A stretch of DNA of 64,000 nucleotides from Anoxybacillus ayderensis (GCF_000833605.1 NZ_JXTG01000004.1:62001-126000); one strand, 5' to 3'. Shown: positions 1 to 8,797, counted from the first letter of the stretch. Made by a program: numbers and translations. The notes: a model not told the origin generated them from the sequence alone.

Positions 1-747
1 CCGGATTTCGCTGAAGCGGCTTTGCGGTTAGCAGATGGGGAAGCGATGAAAGAACGTTTTCTCGCATTTTTACAAACACATGCTATTGACGGTGAAGCAC
101 ATAGCGACGGAGAGACGTTCACTTTGCGCGTTCGTGGCGTTTCGGCTCACGGAATGGAACCGAACAATGGTGTAAATGCTGGATTATGGCTTGTGAAATT
201 TTTGGAAAACGAACAACTTGATCCGCAAGCCAACGCGTTTGTTCGGTTTGTTTCCCAATATTTTCATGAAGATACGCGCGGAAGACGATTAGGGGTTGCA
301 CATACAAACGAGGAACTCGGTGATTTGACGATAAACGTTGGTGTTCTTTCATATACGAGTGAACATGGTGGAAAGATCGGCATCAACTTGCGCTACCCTG
401 TGACGAATGACATCGTGCATACGAAAAAAATGATTGAGCAAGTCGCTGAGCGTCATGCGTTTGCACTGACGGATTTTTCGAATTCTGCACCGCATTATGT
501 AGCAAAAGATCATCCGCTCGTTCAAACGTTGCAACGCGTCTATGAAGAGCAGACGGGTGAACGAGCGTCACTACTTGCCATCGGCGGTGGAACATATGCT
601 CGTTCGTTACAAGCTGGGGTAGCATTCGGCCCGTTATTTCCGAATCGTCCGGATGTGGCGCACCAAAAGGATGAGCATATGTTTATTGACGATTTGTTAA
701 AAGCAACGGCCATTTATGCTCAAGCGATTTATGAGCTAGCAAAATGA
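1..747 (+). CDS. pepV: Dipeptidase PepV (M20 family), 3' part only
   Basis: The reading frame is open from the first base, so the gene begins before the window; about 248 C-terminal residues are visible. PepV is a cytosolic zinc dipeptidase that cleaves dipeptides, including beta-Ala and D-amino-acid-containing ones, in peptide recycling. The visible part holds the lid/dimerisation region and then the glycine-rich GGGTYARSL stretch and FGPLFPNRPDVAHQKDEH, which carries the C-terminal metal-binding His typical of PepV. It ends in a normal C-terminus at TGA 745-747. In B. subtilis the counterpart is ytjP, which lies in the same neighbourhood. The metal ligands of the N-terminal half cannot be checked here. 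Confidence 0.93.
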   Translation, partial: PDFAEAALRLADGEAMKERFLAFLQTHAIDGEAHSDGETFTLRVRGVSAHGMEPNNGVNAGLWLVKFLENEQLDPQANAFVRFVSQYFHEDTRGRRLGVAHTNEELGDLTINVGVLSYTSEHGGKIGINLRYPVTNDIVHTKKMIEQVAERHAFALTDFSNSAPHYVAKDHPLVQTLQRVYEEQTGERASLLAIGGGTYARSLQAGVAFGPLFPNRPDVAHQKDEHMFIDDLLKATAIYAQAIYELAK

Positions 748-771
748 CAGTTTCCAAAAATATGTTATAAT
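744..771 (+). promoter_or_regulatory. Candidate sigma-A promoter after pepV
   Basis: ATGACA at 744-749, a 16-base spacer and a perfect TATAAT at 766-771. The -35 overlaps the pepV stop codon. It could drive the MFS gene at 832, but the hairpin at 773-802 sits at the predicted start point, so transcription might be attenuated at once. Sequence match only. Confidence 0.4.
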
Positions 772-772
772 G

Positions 773-802
773 AAAAGTGCCGTCGATCGTGACGGTACTT
801 TT
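773..802 (+). terminator. Rho-independent terminator of pepV
   Basis: AAAAGTGCCGTC at 773-784 pairs with GACGGTACTTTT at 791-802 (one G-U pair), with a 6-base loop. The right arm ends in T residues. It follows pepV by about 25 bases. Confidence 0.7.
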
Positions 803-831
803 CGTTATTTTATTTGATATGGGGGATGTTT

Positions 832-1983
832 GTGTATACACGTATTTTTCGAGCATTTTATTTTTTACAGTTTTTTAGTTTTGGTTCGCTTTTTCCGTTG
901 TTATCTGTGTATTTAAAAGATGAAGTTGGATTGTCAGGAACAGAAATCGGGATGATTATGTCCATTAGCCCTATTGTTATGATTTTTATTCAACCAATTT
1001 GGGGAATGGTAAGCGATTATACGCGTCAACCGGTTCAAGTGTTAATCGTATCTTTACTAGGAACAGCTTTTTTTGGTTTTATGTATTCGCTCGTTCATTC
1101 TTATATGTGGTTGCTTGTTATTGCCGCACTACTTGCTGTTATGCAAAGTGGCATTGTTCCATTATCTGATAGTATTACGCTTCATTACGTACAAAAAGCA
1201 AACGAACGGTATGGCTCGATTCGCCTTTGGGGAGCGCTTGGGTTTGCGACTGCTGTCCCGATTGCTGGACAAATTGCTCAGATGTTTCATCTTCGCTTCA
1301 TTTTTTACATTTTCGTTGCTTTACTCATTACGTCGAGTGTGCTTGCATGGAAGTTGCCAAAAGAGCAGTCAAGTGCGAAAGTGAACATTCGTGAAGGAAT
1401 GAAAGAGTTAGTTCGCATTCCACCGTTTCTTTTGTTTTTGTTGACGACGTTTCTTGTCTTTGGTCCAATTTATGCCAACAATTTTTATTTTGGCATTTTG
1501 ATTACTGATTTAGGTGGAACGCTTGCAGGAGTCGGCATTGCCTTTTTATTAGCAGCAGGAAGCGAAGCGCCGTTTATGAAATTTGCTGACGGGGTCGTGC
1601 GAAAGTTTGGCATGATGAACGTTTTATTCGTTGCCACAGCATTATCTTGCGCTCGTTGGTTATTTTACTTTTTTGAACCACCGTTAATGATCGTGTATGC
1701 CACGACAATTGTACAAGGGGCGTCTGTCGGTTTATTTATTCCAGCTGCGCTACAATACGTGCGGGACGTCACTCCTGCACACGTACGTACAACAGCTGTA
1801 TCGCTTTATGCTACAGTTGGAAACGGGCTCGGGAGCTGGTTTTGTACATTTGTAGGAGGATATATATTAGAACGTTGGACAATTGAGCATGTATATTTAT
1901 TTTTCGGATTGTTGACGTTTGGTGGCATGGTGATTTTTGCTTGGCAGTCAAAAAAGACGTTGCGAAAACTATATGAATTTTGA
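832..1983 (+). CDS. MFS transporter (MFS_1-like / nucleoside-symporter-like)
   Basis: A 383-residue integral membrane protein with about 12 hydrophobic segments, so a major facilitator superfamily carrier of the cytoplasmic membrane. The N-terminal helix FYFLQFFSFGSLFPLLSVYL, then GLSGTEIGMIMSI and QPIWGMVSDYT, matches the MFS_1-like subgroup (PF12832), which includes sugar or nucleoside symporter-like proteins such as B. subtilis YwbF. The substrate cannot be read from sequence. The frame stays open up to 814, but the only good ribosome site is GGGGGA at 821-826, five bases before GTG 832, so I take GTG 832; ATG 826 would overlap that site. The next gene begins 33 bases after its stop. Confidence 0.8.
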   Translation: MYTRIFRAFYFLQFFSFGSLFPLLSVYLKDEVGLSGTEIGMIMSISPIVMIFIQPIWGMVSDYTRQPVQVLIVSLLGTAFFGFMYSLVHSYMWLLVIAALLAVMQSGIVPLSDSITLHYVQKANERYGSIRLWGALGFATAVPIAGQIAQMFHLRFIFYIFVALLITSSVLAWKLPKEQSSAKVNIREGMKELVRIPPFLLFLLTTFLVFGPIYANNFYFGILITDLGGTLAGVGIAFLLAAGSEAPFMKFADGVVRKFGMMNVLFVATALSCARWLFYFFEPPLMIVYATTIVQGASVGLFIPAALQYVRDVTPAHVRTTAVSLYATVGNGLGSWFCTFVGGYILERWTIEHVYLFFGLLTFGGMVIFAWQSKKTLRKLYEF

Positions 1984-2016
1984 TAAAATTTAGAAAATTA
2001 AAAGGTGGGACGATAG

Positions 2017-2547
2017 ATGCACTACTTTTTGGCAATTCCTCTACCAAACGAGGTGAAAAAGCGGCTGCATGCTTTTATTTCTGAATGGGGAGCGCCATTT
2101 CGGTTGTTCGTTCATGAAGCCGATTATCATATAACGCTTGCGTTTTTAGGTCGGGCAACCGAAACAGAGCGAAAGCAAATTGCAGAGATGATGCCAGATG
2201 TAGTAAAAAAACATCAGTCATTTTCGTTACAACTGAGCGAGGTGTACTCATTCGGTTCTCGTATTTTATGGTATGGGGTGAAAGAGGAACCGCGTTTGTT
2301 TTCTCTTCGTCAAGATGTGTATAACGTGTGCCAACGCATCGGTTTTTCGCTTGATTCAAGACCGTTTACACCGCATATTACGTTGGCGAAAAAATGGAGT
2401 GGATCGTTTCCGTTCTCGCTTGACACATATCCGAGAAAAATGGAAGGAGAAGACATTCACTTTTTCGTACATGACGTTGTGTTATACGAAACACATATGG
2501 ATCAAACGCCGAAATATAAGCCGTTGATGCGTTTTCCTCTTTCATAA
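2017..2547 (+). CDS. thpR: RNA 2',3'-cyclic phosphodiesterase (2H family, ThpR/YtlP)
   Basis: 176 residues with the two HxT motifs that define 2H phosphoesterases: HITLAFLG near residue 43 and HITLAKKW near residue 120. Each supplies one catalytic His and one Thr. The family opens 2',3'-cyclic phosphates on RNA ends to 2'-phosphates; older literature calls it 2'-5' RNA ligase. The physiological substrate in Bacillaceae is not settled. The length is normal. The start at ATG 2017 follows AAGGTGGGA at 2002-2010. B. subtilis ytlP lies at the same place between pepV and amyX. It is probably co-transcribed with the MFS gene, from which it is separated by 33 bases. Confidence 0.9.
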   Translation: MHYFLAIPLPNEVKKRLHAFISEWGAPFRLFVHEADYHITLAFLGRATETERKQIAEMMPDVVKKHQSFSLQLSEVYSFGSRILWYGVKEEPRLFSLRQDVYNVCQRIGFSLDSRPFTPHITLAKKWSGSFPFSLDTYPRKMEGEDIHFFVHDVVLYETHMDQTPKYKPLMRFPLS

Positions 2548-2569
2548 TTCAATAAGAGGGGGAGAAAAG

Positions 2570-2947
2570 ATGGGGATTACGGTCATTCAAATCGGGGGAT
2601 TGTATATGTTGTATATGATCGGTTCGTTCATTCAGCAACTGCTACACATTCCAATTCCGGGGAGTATGATTGGCATGTTGCTGTTATTTTTATTATTAAT
2701 GACCGGAATCGTAAAAGAGAAGTGGATTTCGCGCGGGGCAAATATGCTTTTATCTCACTTAACGCTTTTATTTATCCCAGCAACAGTTGGGGTAATGGAC
2801 TATGTGGAGCTTTTTTCAGGAAGGGGAATATGGTCCATTGTCATTGTGATCGTCAGCACAATGATGGTTATGTTGTTTGCTGGTTTTATTGGGCAATGGG
2901 CACAAACACGTGAACAGAAGCGAGTGCGTGAGGTGAAAGGGGCATGA
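2570..2947 (+). CDS. cidA: CidA/LrgA family membrane protein
   Basis: 125 residues with four hydrophobic segments and the family signature around IPGSMIGMLLLFLLL (residues 27-41). CidA/LrgA proteins are small holin-like membrane proteins paired with CidB/LrgB. They affect murein hydrolase activity, and some pairs act in pyruvate or overflow-metabolite transport. A strong ribosome site, AGAGGGGGAG, precedes ATG 2570. Its stop overlaps the next start (ATGA), so the two are translationally coupled. Whether the pair works as CidAB or LrgAB cannot be told from sequence; no LytTR or LysR regulator gene is adjacent. Confidence 0.85.
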   Translation: MGITVIQIGGLYMLYMIGSFIQQLLHIPIPGSMIGMLLLFLLLMTGIVKEKWISRGANMLLSHLTLLFIPATVGVMDYVELFSGRGIWSIVIVIVSTMMVMLFAGFIGQWAQTREQKRVREVKGA

Positions 2948-3615
2948 TTGGCGTTAGTTTGCTTATATGGACGATCGTCGTATATATAGCGATGCGCAAA
3001 TTGTATGCTCGCTTTTATTTTCCGTTGCTCGTTCCCGTCGCAACAAGCACGGTAGTCATCATTATGACGTTATCGCTTTTTCACTTGTCGTATGACCAAT
3101 ATATGATCGGAGGAAAATGGCTCGTTCATTTGCTTGGTCCAGCTGTTGTTGCGCTCGCTTTGCCGCTTTATCAACATCGGCATACGTTAAAACAGTTTTT
3201 ATGGCCGCTCTTATGTAGCACATTTTTCGGCACAATCATTGGAATGGGAAGCGGTTTATTGTTCGCGCGTCTTTTTCATTTGCCAGAAAAAATTGTTCGT
3301 TCCATCATTCCGAAATCGGTCACATCGCCTGTTGCGATGGATATTGCGAAGTTAATTGACGGTATACCGACGCTTGCTGCTGTATATGTCATGATTGCGG
3401 GAATTTTTGGTGCAATGTTTGGTCCGATTCTTTTTCAACGTTTGCACATTACAACAGCTTTAGGGATTGGAAGCGGTCTTGGGGCAGCTTCTCACGGTAT
3501 CGGTACCGCAAAAGCGCTTGAAATCGGGAGAAAAGAAGCAGCGATTAGCTCCGTTGCTATGACGTTAAGCGCAATTTTTGCTTCTCTTCTTTGCCCGTTG
3601 TTGCTTTTGTTGTAG
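2944..3615 (+). CDS. cidB: CidB/LrgB family membrane protein
   Basis: 223 residues, about seven membrane segments, LrgB family (PF04172). The conserved IPKSVTSPVAMDIA (residues 122-135) and GLGAASHGIGTAKALE (residues 179-194) stretches are present. It is the partner of the upstream CidA/LrgA protein, whose gene it overlaps by four bases. Such pairs influence autolysis and have been tied to pyruvate/acetate overflow, which fits the carbon-overflow theme of this window; that link is inference. No terminator is evident after it; the next gene starts 35 bases later with its own ribosome site. Confidence 0.88.
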   Translation: MIGVSLLIWTIVVYIAMRKLYARFYFPLLVPVATSTVVIIMTLSLFHLSYDQYMIGGKWLVHLLGPAVVALALPLYQHRHTLKQFLWPLLCSTFFGTIIGMGSGLLFARLFHLPEKIVRSIIPKSVTSPVAMDIAKLIDGIPTLAAVYVMIAGIFGAMFGPILFQRLHITTALGIGSGLGAASHGIGTAKALEIGRKEAAISSVAMTLSAIFASLLCPLLLLL

Positions 3616-3650
3616 AATGAAAGTAACTATTTGTTGCTGGAGGTTACAGT

Positions 3651-4607
3651 GTGGGACAGCTCATTAAGCTTCAAGACTATATTTCGCGCTACGAGCTAGA
3701 TATTTACCATTATCCGAGCGAGTTCATTCGTTTGAAAAAAAAACAATGGGAACGAATGAAGCAGGCGTGGGAGACGGGTCAACTTGCGATGCGGACGGAG
3801 CTACATTCACAACAATCGTGGAAATGGCTTGAAGAAGAGCCATCGCTTTTTGATAAAGTGAAACAACTATGGAAACGAAAAAAAGTAAAAGACATAGAAA
3901 ATGAAAACGAACAGCCGAACGAAGAGGAAGAATTTGTCGTTTCCATTACGTCTGAGCCGCGAACGCTTGAAGAGTTAAAAATATTATTTTTAGAAAAGCT
4001 GTTTCAACTGCAAATTCGTTGGGCAAGTTCAACATTAACGGAAGAATCTATTATTGATCCGAAATATTATTATGATGTACAATTAAAATATTTTTTGCAA
4101 CGTTTTCCTGATACATACTTATGTATGTATAAACCTGTATTTTTATTGAAAAAAGCCCCTGTCGAGCTAAATACGATTTTAATTAGTCCGACAACGACTT
4201 GGTGTATTGCGTTTACAGAAGAACGAAAAAACAACATTATTGTCGGCTCGGCTGAACGATTTTGGACGGAGATGGTTGACGATGTGGAACGAAAAATCGT
4301 CAATCCGATGATTTCCCTTCACCGAACAGAAAAAGTTGTTCAAACGATTTATAAACAATTTGCCGTCGATATGCCGATAAAAAAAGTGTTAATCAATCGT
4401 GAAGGATATATTGATTATCGTTATGCACCAAGCGATCTTGAAATCATTGATCGGCGACATTATGAGGCGTGGTTTATGTCGCTAAGACAATTGACGATGC
4501 CGCTGAAGCATATGCAGTTGAAGGCAGCCCAATCATTGCTGACATATTGTGATGCGCGTTACTACGATCCGCTCGTTGTAGAACAATTTGAAGAGGCTGA
4601 TGAGTAA
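3651..4607 (+). CDS. Conserved protein of unknown function, possibly a diverged NERD-like domain
   Basis: 318 residues, soluble, with no signal peptide or membrane helix. GTG 3651 follows GGAGG at 639-643 of that kilobase with 7-base spacing. Residues 1-80 are rich in Trp, Lys and Glu (amphipathic). Residues 83-96 form an acidic linker. The rest is a mixed alpha/beta domain with VELNTILISPTTTWCIAF followed by NIIVGSAERFW and NPMISLHRTE. That layout recalls nuclease-related NERD domains (conserved Asp, IExK-like strand, NP motif), but the catalytic IExK is not intact, so I do not claim nuclease activity. A terminator overlaps its stop codon. Confidence 0.6.
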   Translation: MGQLIKLQDYISRYELDIYHYPSEFIRLKKKQWERMKQAWETGQLAMRTELHSQQSWKWLEEEPSLFDKVKQLWKRKKVKDIENENEQPNEEEEFVVSITSEPRTLEELKILFLEKLFQLQIRWASSTLTEESIIDPKYYYDVQLKYFLQRFPDTYLCMYKPVFLLKKAPVELNTILISPTTTWCIAFTEERKNNIIVGSAERFWTEMVDDVERKIVNPMISLHRTEKVVQTIYKQFAVDMPIKKVLINREGYIDYRYAPSDLEIIDRRHYEAWFMSLRQLTMPLKHMQLKAAQSLLTYCDARYYDPLVVEQFEEADE

Positions 4608-4746
4608 CGGTCAGCCTCTTTTTTGAATTTTTGTATATGGCAATAACAAGATCAATTAAATACTTTTTTTGTTGTTCTTGCATAATAAGTAAGTAACCAG
4701 ATGGTAAAAGTGGAAACGGAACGCTACATGAAATGCATGAATACAT
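4474..4746 (-). CDS. Small ORF of doubtful reality with a strong ribosome site
   Basis: On the minus strand AGGGGGGAG stands just before two ATG codons, ATG 4749 and ATG 4746, the second at ideal spacing. The frame codes for 90 residues starting MYSCISCSVPFPLLPSGY. Its last 130 bases lie antisense to the 3' end of the gene at 3651-4607. Its own mRNA would have to pass the hairpin at 4591-4620. I recognise no family. The first ~45 residues lie in intergenic DNA and look the most gene-like; the rest looks like a shadow. Either a short lineage-specific gene or a chance purine-rich run. Confidence 0.25.
   Translation of the reverse strand: MYSCISCSVPFPLLPSGYLLIMQEQQKKYLIDLVIAIYKNSKKRLTVTHQPLQIVLQRADRSNAHHNMSAMIGLPSTAYASAASSIVLAT
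4591..4624 (+). terminator. Terminator after the 3651 gene
   Basis: AAGAGGCTGA at 4591-4600 and TCAGCCTCTT at 4611-4620 form a perfect stem, followed by a T run to 4624. The TAA stop of the gene lies in the loop. Confidence 0.85.
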
Positions 4747-4818
4747 CATTTCTCCCCCCTATTTATCCATTTTACAACAAAAACCATTCATTTAAAAAGT
4801 GGAAGTTGGTGACCGACA

Positions 4819-6939
4819 ATGTTTAAACAACAACCGTTTGAAGCCTACTTAGATGAACTGACAGTCATTACAATTTTAATACCGAACGATGTTGTTCACG
4901 AGCGTGCACCGCTATTTTTTTTATGTGATAAAGAACAAACAGCATACCGTTTAACGATTCGTTCAACAGAAAGACAACACTTATTTACAAAATATGAATG
5001 TACTGTCCCTTTTATTGTTGAATTAGGAAAACGATATGTTGTTTATACAGAAGAAGGATGGCAAGCCCCTCTACAAGTAGGGGCAGTAATGCGAACAAAG
5101 GCGTTCGATGATTTATATGCATATGACGGGAACGATCTCGGTGCAATGTACAAACCGGAAAAAACGACGTTTAAAGTGTGGGCGCCAACTGCTACAAACG
5201 TGTTACTAAAGCTTATTCATCCAACGACGAAAGAAGAAACAACTTATGAAATGATACGAGAACAAAAAGGGGTATGGACGTATACCATTTATGAAAATGT
5301 TGAACGATTTTTTTATACGTATATGACGTATGTGAATTTTGTTTGGCGTGAGGCGGTTGATCCTTATGCAAAAGCTGTTTCAGTAAACGGCACATATGGT
5401 GTTGTCGTTGACCTGACGAAGACAAATATCCCGAAACCGACCATGCCTCCGTTTATTTCTATGACGGATGCGATCATTTATGAAATGCACGTGCGTGATT
5501 TCACGATTCATCCTAAAAGTGGGGTGAAACATAAAGGGAAATATCTCGGTTTAACGGAGCGAGATACATTTGGACCGAACGAAACGGTGACAGGTCTTTC
5601 GTACGTGAAACAGCTCGGTGTGACACATGTTCAACTCATGCCTGTGCAAGATTTTGAAGGAGTGGATGAACTTCAGCCCCTTCAAATGTACAATTGGGGA
5701 TACAACACCGTTCATTACAACGCCCCAGAAGGAAGTTACGCAACCGATCCAACCGATCCATACGCGCGCATCATTGAGTTAAAACAGGCGATTCGTGCGT
5801 TTCAAAACGAAGGTATTCGTGTTATTTTAGACGTTGTATATAATCACGTATATATTCGAGAAACATCGTCGTTTGAACATCTTGTTCCTGGTTATTATTT
5901 TCGATACGGATCAAATGGCTATCCGTCAAACGGGACAGGAGTTGGAAATGATTTAGCATCTGAGCGGAAAATGGTACGTAAATTTATTATTGATTCCGTC
6001 ATGCATTGGCTAAACGAATACGGTGTTGACGGATTTCGTTTTGACTTAATGGGCATTTTAGATATAGATACGATGAATGACGTCCGTCGAGCGATTGATG
6101 CAATAGATCCGACAGTCATTGTGCTCGGGGAAGGTTGGGAGCTAGCCACTCCGTTATCTCGCGAAAAAAAGACGATGATTGCGAACGCAAAACATACCCC
6201 ACGCATCGCTTATTTTAATGATCGATTTCGCGACTATGTAAAAGGCAGCACGTTTCAAGTTCGTGATCGAGGATTTGCATTAGGGGATTGCTCATATAAA
6301 GAAGCAGTAATGGAAGCGATTCGCGGAAGTATTCATCTTTTCTTTTCGCCAAGGCAAAGTGTGAATTATGTCGAATGTCACGATAACCATACGCTATGGG
6401 ATAAAATGATGATTGCCAATGCACATGAGAGCGAATATATTCGACGGAAACGTCAAAAGCTAGCGACAGCGATCGTTTTATTATCTCAAGGCATTCCTTT
6501 TTTGCATAGCGGTCAAGAGTTTTATCGAACGAAACGAGGGATTGAAAATAGCTATAATGCTCCTGACGAAGTAAACCAAATCGATTGGGAACGCAAAAAT
6601 GATTGGGAAGAAGACGTGCGGGAAATGATGCTTCTCATTGCGCTTCGTAAAAGACATGGTGCGTTTCGTTTTTTGACTGCTGATCAAGTTCGACGGCATA
6701 TGAAGTTTTACGATACACATCCATCTGTCATTGCTTATCAGCTTGTTGATGTTGGACTGTACGGTCCATGGGAACAAATTGTTGTCGTTCACCATAATGA
6801 AGAAAAGAAAACGACGTTTCCTCTTTCTGAAGGGGAATGGAAAGTCGTTTTTAGTTCAAATCAAGAAGAAATAGGAAAAATATACGAACAGTTTGTTGAA
6901 ATAAATGGAATTGGTACGTGGGTATTAATTGAATGTTGA
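4819..6939 (+). CDS. amyX: Type I pullulanase (GH13 debranching enzyme)
   Basis: 706 residues, the usual size of Bacillus type I pullulanase. It hydrolyses alpha-1,6 branches of pullulan, glycogen and limit dextrins. No signal peptide is seen, so it should act in the cytosol, as AmyX does. An N-terminal beta-domain is followed by a CBM48-like domain (about residues 105-200, starting AMYKPEKTTFKVWAPTA) and the GH13 barrel. YNWGYNTVHYNAPEGSY at 291 is the pullulanase signature. The catalytic nucleophile is Asp409 in GFRFDLMG, the acid/base Glu438 in LGEGWE, and the third carboxylate Asp522 in ECHDNH. ATG 4819 follows a GGAAGTTGGTG stretch. In B. subtilis amyX also sits between ytlP and ytmP. 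Confidence 0.96.
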   Translation: MFKQQPFEAYLDELTVITILIPNDVVHERAPLFFLCDKEQTAYRLTIRSTERQHLFTKYECTVPFIVELGKRYVVYTEEGWQAPLQVGAVMRTKAFDDLYAYDGNDLGAMYKPEKTTFKVWAPTATNVLLKLIHPTTKEETTYEMIREQKGVWTYTIYENVERFFYTYMTYVNFVWREAVDPYAKAVSVNGTYGVVVDLTKTNIPKPTMPPFISMTDAIIYEMHVRDFTIHPKSGVKHKGKYLGLTERDTFGPNETVTGLSYVKQLGVTHVQLMPVQDFEGVDELQPLQMYNWGYNTVHYNAPEGSYATDPTDPYARIIELKQAIRAFQNEGIRVILDVVYNHVYIRETSSFEHLVPGYYFRYGSNGYPSNGTGVGNDLASERKMVRKFIIDSVMHWLNEYGVDGFRFDLMGILDIDTMNDVRRAIDAIDPTVIVLGEGWELATPLSREKKTMIANAKHTPRIAYFNDRFRDYVKGSTFQVRDRGFALGDCSYKEAVMEAIRGSIHLFFSPRQSVNYVECHDNHTLWDKMMIANAHESEYIRRKRQKLATAIVLLSQGIPFLHSGQEFYRTKRGIENSYNAPDEVNQIDWERKNDWEEDVREMMLLIALRKRHGAFRFLTADQVRRHMKFYDTHPSVIAYQLVDVGLYGPWEQIVVVHHNEEKKTTFPLSEGEWKVVFSSNQEEIGKIYEQFVEINGIGTWVLIEC

Positions 6940-6965
6940 CGTGGAAACGATCAGAAAGATAAAAT
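6936..6965 (+). promoter_or_regulatory. Candidate sigma-A promoter for ytmP
   Basis: TTGACG at 6936-6941, an 18-base spacer and TAAAAT at 6960-6965. It overlaps the amyX stop codon and lies about 55 bases before the ytmP start. Confidence 0.5.
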
Positions 6966-7020
6966 CTAGTAAGATGACAATCGCTATTTTTATTTTGACT
7001 AAGTCGAAAGGTGAGCTCAC

Positions 7021-7794
7021 TTGGAACAGTTACTAGGTAAGGAGTGGGAAATTTCCCCAGCAGGCGGTGCGACAGGGGATGCATATATTGCGGAGCATGA
7101 TGGGAAGAAGTTGTTTTTAAAGCGCAACTCTTCTCCATTTTTAGCTGTTTTGTCGGCAGAAGGAATCGTTCCAAAATTAGTTTGGACGAAACGAATGGAA
7201 AACGGGGATGTGATTACAGCCCAGCAGTTTTTACAAGCGCGCGAATTAAAGCCGCACGATATGACTAGCAAACAAGTTGCCCAACTACTTCGAAAAATTC
7301 ATCGCTCAAAAGAATTGTTAGCGATGATGGAACGGCTCGGTAAAAAACCTTTATTGCCGAATCGTTTGCTAGAGGAAGTGAAAAAAAACGAATGTGTCAT
7401 AAAAGAAAATGCTGTCGTGCAACAGGCTATTGCGTTTTTAGAGAAACATGTAAATGATGTGTATCATGAGGGTTATGTCGTTTGTCATTGTGATATGAAT
7501 CATAACAATTGGTTGTTAACAGAAGATAACCAGCTCTATTTAATTGATTGGGATAGCGCGATGATTGCTGATCCGGCCATTGATATCGGGGTGTTGTTGT
7601 ATGCTTACATTCCAAGAGAACAATGGGAAAGCTGGTTAGAGCAATACGGTTTACCGTTCAATGATCAATTGCTGTTGCGCATGAAATGGTATACGTTGGC
7701 TCAAACGATCGTGTTGCTTGCATGGCATAAAGGGCGGAATAATGAAAAGGAAATGCAACGATTGTTGCATTTCCTCGAGCATGTGTTACGTTAA
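7021..7794 (+). CDS. ytmP: Phosphotransferase/choline-kinase-like protein YtmP
   Basis: 257 residues of the aminoglycoside-phosphotransferase/choline-kinase fold (APH, PF01636). The catalytic loop HCDMNHNNW near residue 158 supplies Asp and Asn, and LIDWDSAMIADPAIDIG near residue 176 supplies the metal-binding Asp. The true small-molecule substrate of YtmP is not known; a drug-resistance role should not be assumed. It starts at TTG 7021, preceded by AAAGGTGAG at 7008-7016; no ATG or GTG in frame sits better. It converges with ytzH, and the 3' ends overlap by 9 bases. Confidence 0.85.
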   Translation: MEQLLGKEWEISPAGGATGDAYIAEHDGKKLFLKRNSSPFLAVLSAEGIVPKLVWTKRMENGDVITAQQFLQARELKPHDMTSKQVAQLLRKIHRSKELLAMMERLGKKPLLPNRLLEEVKKNECVIKENAVVQQAIAFLEKHVNDVYHEGYVVCHCDMNHNNWLLTEDNQLYLIDWDSAMIADPAIDIGVLLYAYIPREQWESWLEQYGLPFNDQLLLRMKWYTLAQTIVLLAWHKGRNNEKEMQRLLHFLEHVLR

Positions 7795-8055
7795 TTGATC
7801 CATCCATTCAGCGAGTTGTTGTTCATGTTGATCGATGTGTGAAGAAAGATCAGTTGCGTTTTTTCCGTTTTGACTGTACGTGTAAATATGGGATAATGTT
7901 TGTTTGAGTTCAGAATGGACAGCATCGTTTGCGATTAACGATTTGGCGAGCCGTTCAATTTGTTCACATTCGGCTACTGTCCCTGAACGATCAAGTTGAT
8001 GCTCTGATAAAATGTCTTTTAACACAGTTAATTGATGCTCATGATTAATGGCCAT
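7786..8055 (-). CDS. ytzH: YtzH-like small protein
   Basis: 89 residues, soluble, predicted all-helical. The opening MAINHEHQLTVLKDILSEHQ matches the YtzH family, found next to ytmP and trmB across Bacillaceae. Function unknown. The frame allows ATG 8061, but that codon touches the AGGGGG ribosome site directly, while ATG 8055 has a 6-base gap, so 8055 is chosen. The 3' end overlaps convergent ytmP by 9 bases, so neither gene has a private terminator here. Confidence 0.85.
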   Translation of the reverse strand: MAINHEHQLTVLKDILSEHQLDRSGTVAECEQIERLAKSLIANDAVHSELKQTLSHIYTYSQNGKNATDLSSHIDQHEQQLAEWMDQLT

Positions 8056-8127
8056 GTTCATCCCCCTATTCGTTTTATAATATGGCCATTTTTATCTTTT
8101 TATATGCAAAGAAACGGAGGATGAGAC

Positions 8128-8778
8128 GTGCGTTTACGAAATAAGCCTTGGGCGAAAGAAAAAATTGCATCATACCCACAATATATCATTCCACAACCGG
8201 AACAATATAAAGGCCGTTGGCATGAATTGTTTGCAAACGACCATCCCATTCATATTGAAATTGGGACAGGGAAAGGTCGCTTTATTACGGAAATGGCGAA
8301 AATGCATCCACATATCAACTATATCGGCATTGAGTTATATGAAAGCGTCATTGTATGTGCGCTGGACAAGCTTATTGAAAACGACTTGCCAAATTTACGT
8401 TTACTGAATGTGAATGCGAAAGAATTAACAAACATTTTTGCAAAGGGAGAAGTCGAGCGTATTTACTTAAATTTCTCCGATCCGTGGCCAAAAAAGCGAC
8501 ATGAGAAAAGACGGTTAACATATCGTTCATTTTTGGAGCTGTATGAAAACATTTTAGTTGATGAAGGGGAAATTCATTTTAAAACAGATAACCGTGGATT
8601 GTTTGAATATTCCCTTGTCAGCTTTTCTCAATACGGTTTAGTTCTTCAATATGTCAGCCTTGATCTTCATCGAAGCGATTTTGAAGGAAATGTCATGACA
8701 GAGTATGAACAAAAGTTTTCTGAAAAAGGAAATCCCATTTATCGCTGTGAAGTAAAATATCGAAAACCTATGTCATAA
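8128..8778 (+). CDS. trmB: tRNA (guanine-N7-)-methyltransferase TrmB
   Basis: 216 residues, the normal size. TrmB methylates G46 in the tRNA variable loop using S-adenosylmethionine. The SAM-binding loop [10 protein letters not shown] is at about residues 48-57, and the substrate/catalytic motif [15 protein letters not shown] starts near residue 116. It starts at GTG 8128 behind ACGGAGGATGAG. A terminator follows directly. B. subtilis ytmQ holds the same position next to ytzH and ytnP. Confidence 0.97.
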   Translation: MRLRNKPWAKEKIASYPQYIIPQPEQYKGRWHELFANDHPIHIEIGTGKGRFITEMAKMHPHINYIGIELYESVIVCALDKLIENDLPNLRLLNVNAKELTNIFAKGEVERIYLNFSDPWPKKRHEKRRLTYRSFLELYENILVDEGEIHFKTDNRGLFEYSLVSFSQYGLVLQYVSLDLHRSDFEGNVMTEYEQKFSEKGNPIYRCEVKYRKPMS

Positions 8779-8797
8779 TTGGGCATAGGTTTTTTTC
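8763..8797 (+). terminator. Terminator of trmB
   Basis: AAAACCTATG at 8763-8772 pairs with CATAGGTTTT at 8784-8793, followed by more T. The stop codon lies in the loop. Confidence 0.8.

Noticed and set aside
6851-7174. Minus-strand frame between amyX and ytmP
   Set aside because: It runs through two real genes and their promoter; no ribosome site and odd composition.
7021-7794. Antibiotic-resistance phosphotransferase
   Set aside because: The APH fold is shared with choline and sugar kinases. Locus and similarity point to housekeeping YtmP; nothing shows drug resistance.
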